Shown: positions 33,557 through 41,684 of the stretch, piece by piece
Layout of the letters: every line of letters begins with the position of its first letter
How positions within the stretch are numbered: position 1 is the stretch's first letter
Assembly (NCBI GenBank): GCA_025351355.1
Contig: JANXWC010000073.1
Location: 1-41,819, forward strand
Direction of reading: 5' to 3'
DNA: 41,819 nt
Source of the DNA: Hyphomicrobiaceae bacterium
Lineage (GTDB): Bacteria; Pseudomonadota; Alphaproteobacteria; Rhizobiales; Hyphomicrobiaceae
Position numbers and translations under genes: made by a program
The notes under the pieces: generated by a model
The model's input: only the letters and a program-made list of their open reading frames with translations
The model's database searches: none
Told to the model about the DNA's origin: nothing

Positions 33557-35733
33557 TGACAAAAGATCGGACGATCTACAGCGCAAACGATCTCGAACGG
33601 CTGCTGGATCCCAGGATCATCGCCGTCGTCGGCGCATCTGAAACACCCGGTTCCTTTGGCGAACGCACCTTGACCAATCTCGCCGGATTTTCTGGCCACG
33701 TGTACGGCGTCAATCCAAAATACACGCAGCTGTTCGGTCGCCCGTGCGTCCCGACACTGAGAGATCTGCCGCAATCGCCGGATTGCGTTGCCGTATGCGT
33801 CGCCCGACCACTCGTCGCGGCGGCGCTTGAAGATGCCGTTGCCGTGCGCGCCGGCGGTATCATCGCCTATGCATCAGGTTTCGCCGAGACCGGCATCGAC
33901 GAGCGCACGACGGCGCAAGCAAGGCTCGCCCACATCGCCCAATCCGGTGGCGTTCGATTCGTTGGGCCCAATACGGTCGGCATGGCCAACGTGGCCAGCG
34001 GCGCGGCCGTAAATTTCATGGCTGGCTGTGGCGAGATGATCAAAGGTCGCAATGGCCCCATCGCCATCGTCTCACAAAGCGGCGCGCTTGGTTACACGCT
34101 GTTGCAGTCGATGCACCGTGGCATCGGCATCAGCCACTTTCTAACAGCGGGCAACTCCTGCGATGTGGACATCTGCGATTACGTCAACTACCTCGCCGCA
34201 ATTCCGCACGTCCGCGCGATCATCTGCCTGTTCGAAGGCATCAAAAACGGCGAACGTTTCTTGTCGGCTTCAAAGAACGCACGTCGGTCCGGCAAGGCGC
34301 TCATCGTCTACAAGGCCGGAAATTCACGCGTGAGCAGCAAAGCCGCCTTCTCCCATACCGGGTCACTGGTCGGCTCTGCAGCCGCTTACTCAGCCGCAAT
34401 CATTGAGGCCGGCGCCGTCGAAGCCGATAGCCTCGAAGCCACGATGGAGTTGGCAAGTTTATTCGCCAAAACGCGTGCACCAATGCGCGGCCGCGGCGTC
34501 GGCATAATGGCGACGTCGGGCGGCGCCGGCGTGATCAATGCCGACAAAGCCGAAGCGGCTGGATTGCCGCTACCGGACCTCGCGCCGTCGACGCGGCGCG
34601 TGCTTGAAACAATCGTGCCCGACTTCGGCTCCGTCGCCAACCCGTGCGATACGACAGCCGAAGTTCTCAAATCATCGTCGACCTTCGCAATCGGGCTTGA
34701 AGCCTTCGCCAACGATCCGAATTTCAGCGCTGTCGTCGTGCCGCTGGTATTTGCACACGCAGCATCCAGCGGCGCACGCGCACCCACACTCTGCGATGTC
34801 GCAGCGCGCGCCGACACCGTCATCGCCGCCGTCTGGATGAACGAATGGCTCGAAGGCCCCGGCAGCGCCATGCTCGATGCCGATCCGAACGTCGCGATGT
34901 TCCGCTCCTCGCAGCGATGTTTCGAGGCCTTGCGCATATGGCACGACTGGCACGAACAAGCGCCGCAAGCGACCGCGACCCGGTCGCGTTCCTCGCCGGA
35001 CGCGGCGCTGCGCGCGCGTGAATTCCTGGCGGCGCTTCCGTCGCGAGGCTCCGCGATGCCTCCAATTGCGTTGAGCGAGCACCACTCAAAATACCTGCTG
35101 GCCCTCTATGGCATTGCAACGCCACAAGAGGAGATCGTCACGACCGCCGCCGAAGCCGCCGAAGCCGCCCAACGGATCGGCTTCCCCGTCGTCGCCAAGA
35201 TCGCCTCGGTCGAGATCGCGCATAAGACGGACGTCGGCGGTGTTCGCCTCAATTTAAGGACCGCCGCAGACGTGCGATCGGCAACGGAGGACGTTATCGC
35301 GTCCGTCGCGTCGCGGCAGCCCGGCGCGCGTGTCGATGGCGTCAGCATTCAAGCAATGATCCCCGCAGGGGTGGAGTTGGTGTTGGGCATTCAGCAGGAC
35401 GAGCAATTCGGCCCATTGATAGTCGCCGGTATTGGCGGCGTGCTCGTTGAATTGTTGTGCGACGTGGCGACGCGCATCGCTCCAGTTTCCACAGACGGGG
35501 CGCACGCGATGCTCAATTCATTGCGCGGCTTCCCGATACTCGCTGGTTATCGCGGCAACGCGGGAGCCGATCTCGATGCCGCCATCGACGCCATCTGCCG
35601 CCTGTCGGAGCTCGCGAGCGATCTCGCCGGGGTCATCGAGGAAGCAGATCTCAATCCGTTGATTGTCGGCACCAAGGGCGCCATCGCTGCCGATGCCGTA
35701 TTCTTTTTCGCGGACTGCACAGATGGCGTCTGA
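33556..35733 (+). CDS. ADP-forming acyl-CoA synthetase (acetyl-CoA synthetase-like)
   Basis: This 725-residue protein has the alpha-beta order of NDP-forming acyl-CoA synthetases. A CoA-binding Rossmann domain (IIAVVGASETPGSFGERTL, about 20-110) is followed by ligase domains with VSQSGALG and the phosphohistidine loop FSHTGSLVG (His267). The C-terminal ATP-grasp domain is about 505-725, with FPVVAKIASVEIAHKTDVGGV. It interconverts acyl-CoA, ADP and phosphate with the acid, CoA and ATP. It could activate the substrate or save energy by making ATP from a product thioester. The ATG overlaps the CoA-transferase stop. Confidence 0.9.
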   Translation: MTKDRTIYSANDLERLLDPRIIAVVGASETPGSFGERTLTNLAGFSGHVYGVNPKYTQLFGRPCVPTLRDLPQSPDCVAVCVARPLVAAALEDAVAVRAGGIIAYASGFAETGIDERTTAQARLAHIAQSGGVRFVGPNTVGMANVASGAAVNFMAGCGEMIKGRNGPIAIVSQSGALGYTLLQSMHRGIGISHFLTAGNSCDVDICDYVNYLAAIPHVRAIICLFEGIKNGERFLSASKNARRSGKALIVYKAGNSRVSSKAAFSHTGSLVGSAAAYSAAIIEAGAVEADSLEATMELASLFAKTRAPMRGRGVGIMATSGGAGVINADKAEAAGLPLPDLAPSTRRVLETIVPDFGSVANPCDTTAEVLKSSSTFAIGLEAFANDPNFSAVVVPLVFAHAASSGARAPTLCDVAARADTVIAAVWMNEWLEGPGSAMLDADPNVAMFRSSQRCFEALRIWHDWHEQAPQATATRSRSSPDAALRAREFLAALPSRGSAMPPIALSEHHSKYLLALYGIATPQEEIVTTAAEAAEAAQRIGFPVVAKIASVEIAHKTDVGGVRLNLRTAADVRSATEDVIASVASRQPGARVDGVSIQAMIPAGVELVLGIQQDEQFGPLIVAGIGGVLVELLCDVATRIAPVSTDGAHAMLNSLRGFPILAGYRGNAGADLDAAIDAICRLSELASDLAGVIEEADLNPLIVGTKGAIAADAVFFFADCTDGV

Positions 35734-36172
35734 CGCGAACCATGCTCATAACTTTGGGCATCGGCCACGGCCGGTCGCAACGGACAGTACGCGTCCATTC
35801 TGGACTGCGGCGCTTGCGAACGATCTTAGCCTGCCGCGCTGCGCCAAGTGCGACGTCATTTACTATCCACCGCCACCGCGTTGCCCGCGTTGCCTCGGCG
35901 ACCGATTTGATTGGATCTCGTTGTCGCGACGCGGACGCATCGCCGGCATGACGACCGTCCATCTCGCGACAATTCCAGGAGTTGAGCCGCCATTCACGAT
36001 GGTCGAAATCGAACTTGTCGAACAAAAGGGCCTTATTCTAACAACGTTACTTACGTCTGAAAAATCCGCTCAAGCATCCGTCGGCGATCCCGTCATCCTT
36101 GAATTCACCGAGCCCGATCCGCGCGGCGTTGCCTATCCGCAGGCTCGAGCGACAGCGGAGGTGCAGCCGTGA
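35723..36172 (+). CDS. DUF35 zinc-ribbon/OB-fold protein, partner of a thiolase-fold enzyme
   Basis: This 149-residue protein has a rubredoxin-like zinc ribbon with Cys40, Cys43, Cys54 and Cys57 (CAKC and CPRC), followed by an OB-fold with GRIAGMTTVHLA. In the DUF35 family such proteins bind thiolase-superfamily enzymes. Examples are the DUF35 part of ChsH2 with the aldolase Ltp2 in sterol side-chain breakdown, and acetoacetyl-CoA thiolase/HMG-CoA synthase complexes in archaea. Here the thiolase-fold gene follows directly with a TGATG junction, which supports a complex. It overlaps the synthetase gene by 11 bases. Confidence 0.85.
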   Translation: MASDANHAHNFGHRPRPVATDSTRPFWTAALANDLSLPRCAKCDVIYYPPPPRCPRCLGDRFDWISLSRRGRIAGMTTVHLATIPGVEPPFTMVEIELVEQKGLILTTLLTSEKSAQASVGDPVILEFTEPDPRGVAYPQARATAEVQP

Positions 36173-37305
36173 TGGCGACGTCGCGCACGAGTTCCAATGA
36201 TGCCGTCGCGTTCATCGGCGTCGGCTCGTCCGCCATCACGCGCGCGTCGGACCGTGGGATTCATGCCCTCGCGTTGGATGCCGCCATTGCGGCGATTGCG
36301 GACGCCGGCCTCGAACGTGACGACATTGACGGTTATGTCGGTGCGCCTGGCGCCACGAATGCCGGCGCCGTGCACTCCGATGGCGGCGACGAGATTACCG
36401 CGCGCACACTTGTCGAATCGCTGGGCATCACGAAACTGGCGTTTTCGGTGGATGCGCACAAAGGCTTTGCGACAGATATGGTCATCCTCGGCGCACAAGC
36501 GCTTCGATCGAAGTCGTGTAAATATGTACTTGGCGTGCGTGCGCTTTATCGTCTGCCCGACATCGCATATGCGACCGTCGCCGCAGAGAATGCCTATGGC
36601 ATCGACCAATTCCGTGTTCCGTTTGGCGCCACCGCGGCTGGCGCGCGCTTTGCGTCACGGGCGCAGGCTTATCTGCACCGGTCGGGTGCCACGCGTCGTG
36701 ACCTCTACAACGTAGTCGCGCTGGCGCGTCGGCATGCCCGGCTCAATCCATTGGCCATCTGGCGTGACCGCGACGTCAGCCTGGACGACTATCTCGCCGC
36801 GCCAATGGTAGCATCACCGCTTGGGCGCTTCGATTGCGATATGCCTGTCTGCGGCGCCGCGGCGTTCGTGATGACGACGGCGCGCAACATGCCGGCGATC
36901 ACACACGCCCCCGCCTATCTTGCGGGAACTGCTGGCTGGCAGCGCCCGCTTGAAATCTTCGATAACGCCAACCGCACGCGCGCCGATATCGACTGCTGGC
37001 AGATCTACGATGGCTTTTCCTTGATGATATTCGAATGGCTGGAGCGGCTCGGTTGGTGCGAAGCGGATGCCGGTTGGAAATTCATCAAAGACGGTCACGC
37101 CGAACGCGACGGACGCCTGCCGCTCAACACGTTCGGTGGCAGCCTTGGCGAGGGCCGGATGCATGGGATCGGCCATCTGCGCGAAGCCATTCTGCAAGCG
37201 AGCGGTCGGGCCGGTGCGCGTCAGTTGCCGAAGGCTTCCAATTGCCTCGTGCAGGTCGGCACGTTTGATTTTTCCTCGCTCCTTGTCCTGAGTGCCACGC
37301 CTTGA
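36172..37305 (+). CDS. Thiolase-fold protein without catalytic Cys (SCP2/Ltp2-like, possible aldolase)
   Basis: This 377-residue protein belongs to the SCP2-thiolase branch. It has IDCWQIYDGFSLMIFEWLERLG and GGSLGEGRMHGIGHLREAI, both usual in lipid-transfer thiolase-like proteins. Where thiolases carry the nucleophilic Cys, this protein reads SVDAHKGFATD (about 92-102), so thiolysis is unlikely. Ltp2-type steroid aldolases also lack that Cys, use Tyr residues, and need a DUF35 partner such as the one encoded just upstream. A retro-aldol cleavage of a beta-hydroxyacyl-CoA is therefore a good hypothesis. The ATG at 36172 overlaps the DUF35 stop; a GTG one codon earlier is possible. Confidence 0.8.
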   Translation: MATSRTSSNDAVAFIGVGSSAITRASDRGIHALALDAAIAAIADAGLERDDIDGYVGAPGATNAGAVHSDGGDEITARTLVESLGITKLAFSVDAHKGFATDMVILGAQALRSKSCKYVLGVRALYRLPDIAYATVAAENAYGIDQFRVPFGATAAGARFASRAQAYLHRSGATRRDLYNVVALARRHARLNPLAIWRDRDVSLDDYLAAPMVASPLGRFDCDMPVCGAAAFVMTTARNMPAITHAPAYLAGTAGWQRPLEIFDNANRTRADIDCWQIYDGFSLMIFEWLERLGWCEADAGWKFIKDGHAERDGRLPLNTFGGSLGEGRMHGIGHLREAILQASGRAGARQLPKASNCLVQVGTFDFSSLLVLSATP

Positions 37306-37312
37306 GAGCCCG

Positions 37313-37711
37313 ATGATGCAGAATGCACGAACGACACCAGCGAGCGGTGGCCACGAGCTTTCATTGCGACAACTTTTGTCCGTGCCCTACCGCATCGAAG
37401 CCGAGACGATCGAACGCACGCCGGGACTTTGGGTCCGCCGTGCCGCCTATCCGGAGTTGACCAATTGCATCGCTGAAGGGCCGACCATCGTGCAGACGCT
37501 GGAAGATCTTGAGCGACGCCGAATAGAATGGATCGTCGCGGCGGTGCGCGCGGGGACGTTGCCGCCACTGCCGCGACGGCCACTGATCGACTGCGATCCG
37601 GAGGGACTCCTGCACCGGTTCGGCCTGTCCGAAGACTTGGTCCCGCTGCTAGACTATGCAGCCTCGCGCCTGATCGATGCCAACGCAAAACGTGACCTGA
37701 CCGAGGAGTGA
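37313..37711 (+). CDS. HicB-like small protein upstream of a Rieske oxygenase gene
   Basis: This 132-residue protein has the RNase-H-like HicB domain pattern. The core strand PYRIEAETIERTPGLW is followed by YPELTNCIAEGPTIVQTLEDLERRRIEWI. No HicA toxin gene is adjacent and no helix-turn-helix domain follows, so a toxin-antitoxin role is not supported. It is placed four bases before the Rieske oxygenase and may be an accessory or folding partner; that is inference. An ATG one codon downstream is an equal start choice, and GAGAG supplies the ribosome-binding site. Confidence 0.6.
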   Translation: MMQNARTTPASGGHELSLRQLLSVPYRIEAETIERTPGLWVRRAAYPELTNCIAEGPTIVQTLEDLERRRIEWIVAAVRAGTLPPLPRRPLIDCDPEGLLHRFGLSEDLVPLLDYAASRLIDANAKRDLTEE

Positions 37712-37715
37712 TACG

Positions 37716-39035
37716 ATGCTGTCGACCGAAGACAACGAAGCGCTGGTTCGCGTCGGTGCCGGCACACCGATGGGCCAATTGTTCCGCCTCTACTGGATCC
37801 CGTTTTTTCTCTCGAAGGATCTGGCTGCCGATGGCAAGCCCAAGCGGGTGAAGCTGCTGGGCGAGGATCTTGTCGCCTTCCGCGATACACAGAACCGCGT
37901 TGGGCTCGTTGCCAATGCCTGCGCGCATCGTGGTGCGCCACTAATGTTCGGCCGCAATGAGGACTGCGGACTGCGTTGCGTTTATCACGGCTGGAAATAC
38001 GATGTGACCGGCGCTGTCACCGACATGCCGACAGAGCCCGTGCGCAGCCGCATGAAAGAGCGGGTGAAGATCAAGGCTTATCCGTGCCGCGAACGCAACG
38101 GTGTGGTGTGGGCCTATATGGGCGCGGAGAAAGAGACGCCACCACCGCTCCCCAATGTCGAATGGAACCTAGTGCCTGAAGCCAACGTCGCGCTGACCGT
38201 TCGCATCCAGGAATGCAATTGGTTGCAGGCGCTCGAAGGTGAGATCGATTCCGCGCATGCGCCCATCCTGCACGGACGCATCGATCAGCGTGGCGCGATC
38301 AACGAATGGCTCGCCAAGCAAAACTTGCGGCCGACGTTCGAATGTCTGCGCCAGAGCTTCGGCATGAGCATCGCGTCGCGACGGCGGCTTGCCGACAATA
38401 TCCTGTACTGGCGCGTCAATCAGTTCCTGATGCCGTTCTACACCCTGGTGCCGCCGCAGTCGAAATTCCCCGAACTGAGCGGACACGCCTGGATTCCCAT
38501 GGATGATGAAACGACGTTGTGTCTGATGTTCTCCTATCATCCATCCGAACAGCTTTACCCGCGTTCGCGACAGCTTTTCGACGAAGGCCACAATGGGCGC
38601 GAAACCGGCCACGCCAGCCGCCATGCCTATGAGCAAAAAAACCCTGCGGTTCCCTATGCCGACTACTGGACCAAATTCAATCCGGCCACGAGCTACCACT
38701 TTGACTACGAAAGCCAGCAAACGACATGGTTCTCCGGTTTGCCGGGACTGTGGGTGCAGGACGCCGCGTGCCAGTCAGGGCTTACCCCCATCTACGATCG
38801 GACAACTGAGAACCTCTGCTCCAGCGATACCGGCATCGTCATGACGCGCCGCCTGCTGCTAGAAAGTCTCGCAGCCTATCGTGATCGCCAGATCAAACCC
38901 GAAGGTGCCAACAATCCCGACATCTTCATGGCACGCGCGGTTTCGTTACGCCTGCCTGAAGGTACGCCGTGGGCCGACGCCGGGCGCGAACACATGCAGG
39001 CAAAACTCGGCAGCGGGTTTGGCTATGAGCCATGA
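37716..39035 (+). CDS. Rieske non-haem iron oxygenase, phthalate-4,5-dioxygenase-like alpha subunit
   Basis: This 439-residue oxygenase has a Rieske [2Fe-2S] site with Cys69, His71, Cys88 and His91 (CAHRGAPL and CVYHGWKYD). A catalytic-iron site follows with His181 and His186 in EIDSAHAPILHG. The N-terminal GTPMGQLFRLYWIPFF is typical of the phthalate-4,5-dioxygenase/vanillate demethylase group, which hydroxylates, demethylates or desaturates rings and often forms homotrimers or hexamers without a beta subunit. It would take electrons from the ferredoxin encoded just downstream. The substrate is unknown; ring or side-chain hydroxylation of an alicyclic compound is possible. The ATG lies four bases after the HicB-like stop. 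Confidence 0.92.
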   Translation: MLSTEDNEALVRVGAGTPMGQLFRLYWIPFFLSKDLAADGKPKRVKLLGEDLVAFRDTQNRVGLVANACAHRGAPLMFGRNEDCGLRCVYHGWKYDVTGAVTDMPTEPVRSRMKERVKIKAYPCRERNGVVWAYMGAEKETPPPLPNVEWNLVPEANVALTVRIQECNWLQALEGEIDSAHAPILHGRIDQRGAINEWLAKQNLRPTFECLRQSFGMSIASRRRLADNILYWRVNQFLMPFYTLVPPQSKFPELSGHAWIPMDDETTLCLMFSYHPSEQLYPRSRQLFDEGHNGRETGHASRHAYEQKNPAVPYADYWTKFNPATSYHFDYESQQTTWFSGLPGLWVQDAACQSGLTPIYDRTTENLCSSDTGIVMTRRLLLESLAAYRDRQIKPEGANNPDIFMARAVSLRLPEGTPWADAGREHMQAKLGSGFGYEP

Positions 39036-39066
39036 ACACTCTGCCGACGCACACGAGGGGTCCGTG

Positions 39067-39342
39067 ATGTTGGACACAGCCTTCAAACTTACATTGCAGC
39101 GAAGCGGGCGCAGTCTCGACGTGGCCGCAGATACGACCATTCTCGAAACAGTGATCGCGGCGGGCGTAGAGGTGTCCTACTCATGCATGCAAGGCTTGTG
39201 CGGCACCTGCGAAACCAAAGTCATTTCGGGCACTCCCGATCACCGCGACGACTTTCTCAACGACGACGAACGCGCGTCCAACTCGGTCGTCATGATCTGC
39301 TGCTCGCGATCGCTCTCGCCAAACCTCGTCCTCGACCTTTGA
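39067..39342 (+). CDS. Plant-type [2Fe-2S] ferredoxin
   Basis: This 91-residue protein has the cluster pattern Cys40-x4-Cys45-x2-Cys48 and a distal Cys78 in MICCSRSLS, with an extra Cys79. It matches the C-terminal ferredoxin domain of phthalate-dioxygenase-type reductases (SCMQGLCGTCETKVISG) but has no FMN or NAD domain. It most likely passes electrons to the Rieske oxygenase. The ATG at 39067 has a strong GAGGGG site six bases upstream; an in-frame ATG at 39025 lies inside the oxygenase gene and is less likely. No matching flavin reductase is encoded in the window. Confidence 0.85.
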   Translation: MLDTAFKLTLQRSGRSLDVAADTTILETVIAAGVEVSYSCMQGLCGTCETKVISGTPDHRDDFLNDDERASNSVVMICCSRSLSPNLVLDL

Positions 39343-39375
39343 CGCACACGTGACAAGAAACAAAGAAGCCAGCAC

Positions 39376-40206
39376 ATGCAACGCGCCTCCAAGTCGGAAA
39401 AGTCACGCAAGGTCACCAAGATCAGCCAACCAGCGGCCTCGGCCGCAGCACTCCCGCGGCCGGCGCCGCAGTTTAGCCCGTTGCGGACGCGTCGCGTATT
39501 CGAGGAGATTTGCGAGCAGATCCGCCGCGACATGGCCGCAGGCGTGCTGCGCCCTGGAGACAAACTTCCCTCCGAACGCGATCTGGCGCAGATGTTCAAG
39601 GTCAGCCGCAATGCCGTCCGTGAAGCGTTGCGGAGCTTGGAAGTAACTGGCGTAGTCAGGCTGCAGAAAGGCGTCACAGGCGGCGCTTTCATACTCGAAG
39701 GCGACCCCGACCTCGTGACGCGGTCGTTGCGCGACATGTTTTTTCTCGGGCGGATTTCTCTCGACCATCTTACTGAGGCGCGCACGCACATCATGCAGAT
39801 GGCGGTCACGCTGGCAGCTCAGCGCATCACCCCCGACATCGTCATTGCACTTGAGGAGAACAACGTCCGCTTCCAAGGCTTGAGCCGGTGGGCGCGCCTG
39901 ACGGAGCGCGCCGAGATCGGCAAAGAATTCTACACCCTGATCGCCACAGCCACCCGCAACGAAGTCGTCAAGGTCATGGTGGAAGCTCTAACCTCGATCG
40001 TCATGCAAGAAGTCGTGGCGTTCAGATTTGCAGTTCTCCCGAGCGTGATCGAGCACCGAACGCGCTTGATCGCGCACCTTGCGACCGGCGACGCCGCAGC
40101 CGCGACCGTGGAAATTACCGAACACTTGAAGACGTTGCATCGCCATCTGATTCGCGAACGAGCAAAGCGGATGCTTGCCGTAGGCGCAGCGACAGCCGGC
40201 AACTGA
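39376..40206 (+). CDS. GntR-family (FadR subgroup) transcriptional regulator
   Basis: This 276-residue protein has a basic, low-complexity N-terminal extension of about 35 residues. A GntR winged helix follows (VFEEICEQIRRDMAAGVLRPGDKLPSERDLAQMFKVSRNAVREALRSLE, near 41-89). The C-terminal half is all-helical and matches the FCD ligand-binding domain, which often binds organic acids with a metal. It follows the ferredoxin gene by 33 nt, so it may be read with that operon and control it by feedback, or control the TctC gene that follows. The ATG at 39376 was chosen because no other start precedes the helix-turn-helix within a good context. Confidence 0.88.
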   Translation: MQRASKSEKSRKVTKISQPAASAAALPRPAPQFSPLRTRRVFEEICEQIRRDMAAGVLRPGDKLPSERDLAQMFKVSRNAVREALRSLEVTGVVRLQKGVTGGAFILEGDPDLVTRSLRDMFFLGRISLDHLTEARTHIMQMAVTLAAQRITPDIVIALEENNVRFQGLSRWARLTERAEIGKEFYTLIATATRNEVVKVMVEALTSIVMQEVVAFRFAVLPSVIEHRTRLIAHLATGDAAAATVEITEHLKTLHRHLIRERAKRMLAVGAATAGN

Positions 40207-40256
40207 AATAAGTCAATTGGGTCGCAAGAAAACAAAAGAAATTTGGAGGGATGGTC

Positions 40257-41228
40257 ATGATGAGAAACTGCTTCGGCGCGCTGTTGGTGCTTGTAGTAGC
40301 GGCAGCAACAATGGGAAACGCCCACGCGCAGGAGTTTCCCAACAGGCCCATTCGCTTAGTCGTTCCCTATCCGCCCGGCGGCACAACCGACATCATGGCG
40401 CGCGCGCTGCAGGAGCGGATCGGCGAACTTCTGGGCCAGCCCCTCATCGTTGAAAACCGTCCGGGCACCGCTGCGATGCTTGGTACGCTGGAGGTCGCCC
40501 GCGCCAAACCCGATGGACACACGCTGCTGTTTGCCAACAACGGCGTCTCGATTGCACCGTTCCTGCAGAAGGCCACCGACTTCAATCCAACCAAGGCACT
40601 ATCAGCGGTCTCTCTAGTGTCGCGCGCGCCGTTACTGCTGCTCGTGAGTTCGAAGGTGCCGGCAAGCGATGTTGCCAGCCTGTTCGCTTATGCCAAAAGC
40701 CGGCCCGACGGTTTGCTTTTTGCGTCGGCGGGGCCAGGCTCGCTTGGCCATCTGAGCACGGAGCTGCTGGCCCGTCGCGCTGGCCTCAAGCTCATTCATG
40801 TGCCCTACAAGGGACAGGGTCCGACGACGCAAGCAATCATGACCGGCGAAGTCGACATGCTGCTGACGACCGCCTCGAGCGCGATGAACGGCTTCATCTC
40901 AGACGGCAAGATCAAACTGCTCGGCGTCTCGTCCATTACCGCGTCCATTCTGGCGCCGGGTGCCGAACCGATCGCGAAGACGCTGCCCGGCTATGTCGTG
41001 GACGTCTGGTTCGGCATTCTCGCTCCGGCGGGCACGCCGCGCGACGTGATTGCAAAGCTCAACGCCGCGTTGGTGACGACGCTGGCCGACGCACGCTTAA
41101 AAGAGCAGTTCATAAATTTCGGCGTCGAAGCGGTAGCAAGCACGCCCGAGCAACTGGACGGCATGATCGCCGCCGAAATTCCCGAATGGCAGAAAGTTAT
41201 TACGGATGGCGGCATCTCCCTCCAGTGA
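40257..41228 (+). CDS. Bug/TctC-family periplasmic substrate-binding protein
   Basis: This 323-residue protein has a signal peptide (MMRNCFGALLVLVVAAATMG, cleavage probably after NAHA) and begins its mature part with FPNRPIRLVVPYPPGGTTD. That is the hallmark of Bug receptors of tripartite tricarboxylate transporters. FASAGPGSLGHLSTELLA and HVPYKGQGPTTQAIMTGEVD are also diagnostic. It probably binds a carboxylate in the periplasm. No TctA or TctB membrane genes are nearby, so it is an orphan receptor, a frequent situation in proteobacteria rich in Bug genes. The ATG at 40257 lies six bases after GGAGGG; the ATG at 40251 directly abuts it and is less likely. Confidence 0.9.
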   Translation: MMRNCFGALLVLVVAAATMGNAHAQEFPNRPIRLVVPYPPGGTTDIMARALQERIGELLGQPLIVENRPGTAAMLGTLEVARAKPDGHTLLFANNGVSIAPFLQKATDFNPTKALSAVSLVSRAPLLLLVSSKVPASDVASLFAYAKSRPDGLLFASAGPGSLGHLSTELLARRAGLKLIHVPYKGQGPTTQAIMTGEVDMLLTTASSAMNGFISDGKIKLLGVSSITASILAPGAEPIAKTLPGYVVDVWFGILAPAGTPRDVIAKLNAALVTTLADARLKEQFINFGVEAVASTPEQLDGMIAAEIPEWQKVITDGGISLQ

Positions 41229-41684
41229 TATAGAGCACTCGACTGACGAGGCTGACAGACTTACGGCGACACAACGTAGCGTCAGCCTGACACTCACGGA
41301 GCGCCTTGCTGGCTGCTTCGCTATCGTGTCGGAATTGGCGCTCCCAATGAGCGACGATCGTTTCAGCTCGCGCCGCCTATCGTGTTCAAGCACGCCGGCT
41401 CGGTCTCTCTCGGGCCTGCACGCGGCTGCTCTAGACTGACGTCCAATAGAAGCTAGAGACGCGACTGATCGTCTGCAGCGGTTGCCAGATCGGCGGCTAG
41501 ACGAGCCTTTGCTGCGTCGAGTACCTACAGCTAACCCTTTTAAGATCGGGGTTTCGGCCGGCCCGCACGGCCTTGCCGCACGCTCGCGGGCCGTCGTCCG
41601 AAAGCCTTCAAGGAAGGAACCGACGGGAGGTTGGCTCCGGGGTGCCGCACGCACTTGGAGATGTGGCAGTTGCCGTTTACACTA
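41229..41684. other. Gap without a recognised gene
   Basis: No frame in this stretch has a convincing start, ribosome-binding site and known motif. A minus-strand frame runs through it but continues antisense into the TctC gene. There is no clear terminator behind TctC. It may be remnant DNA between the catabolic genes and the insertion sequence. Confidence 0.5.
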
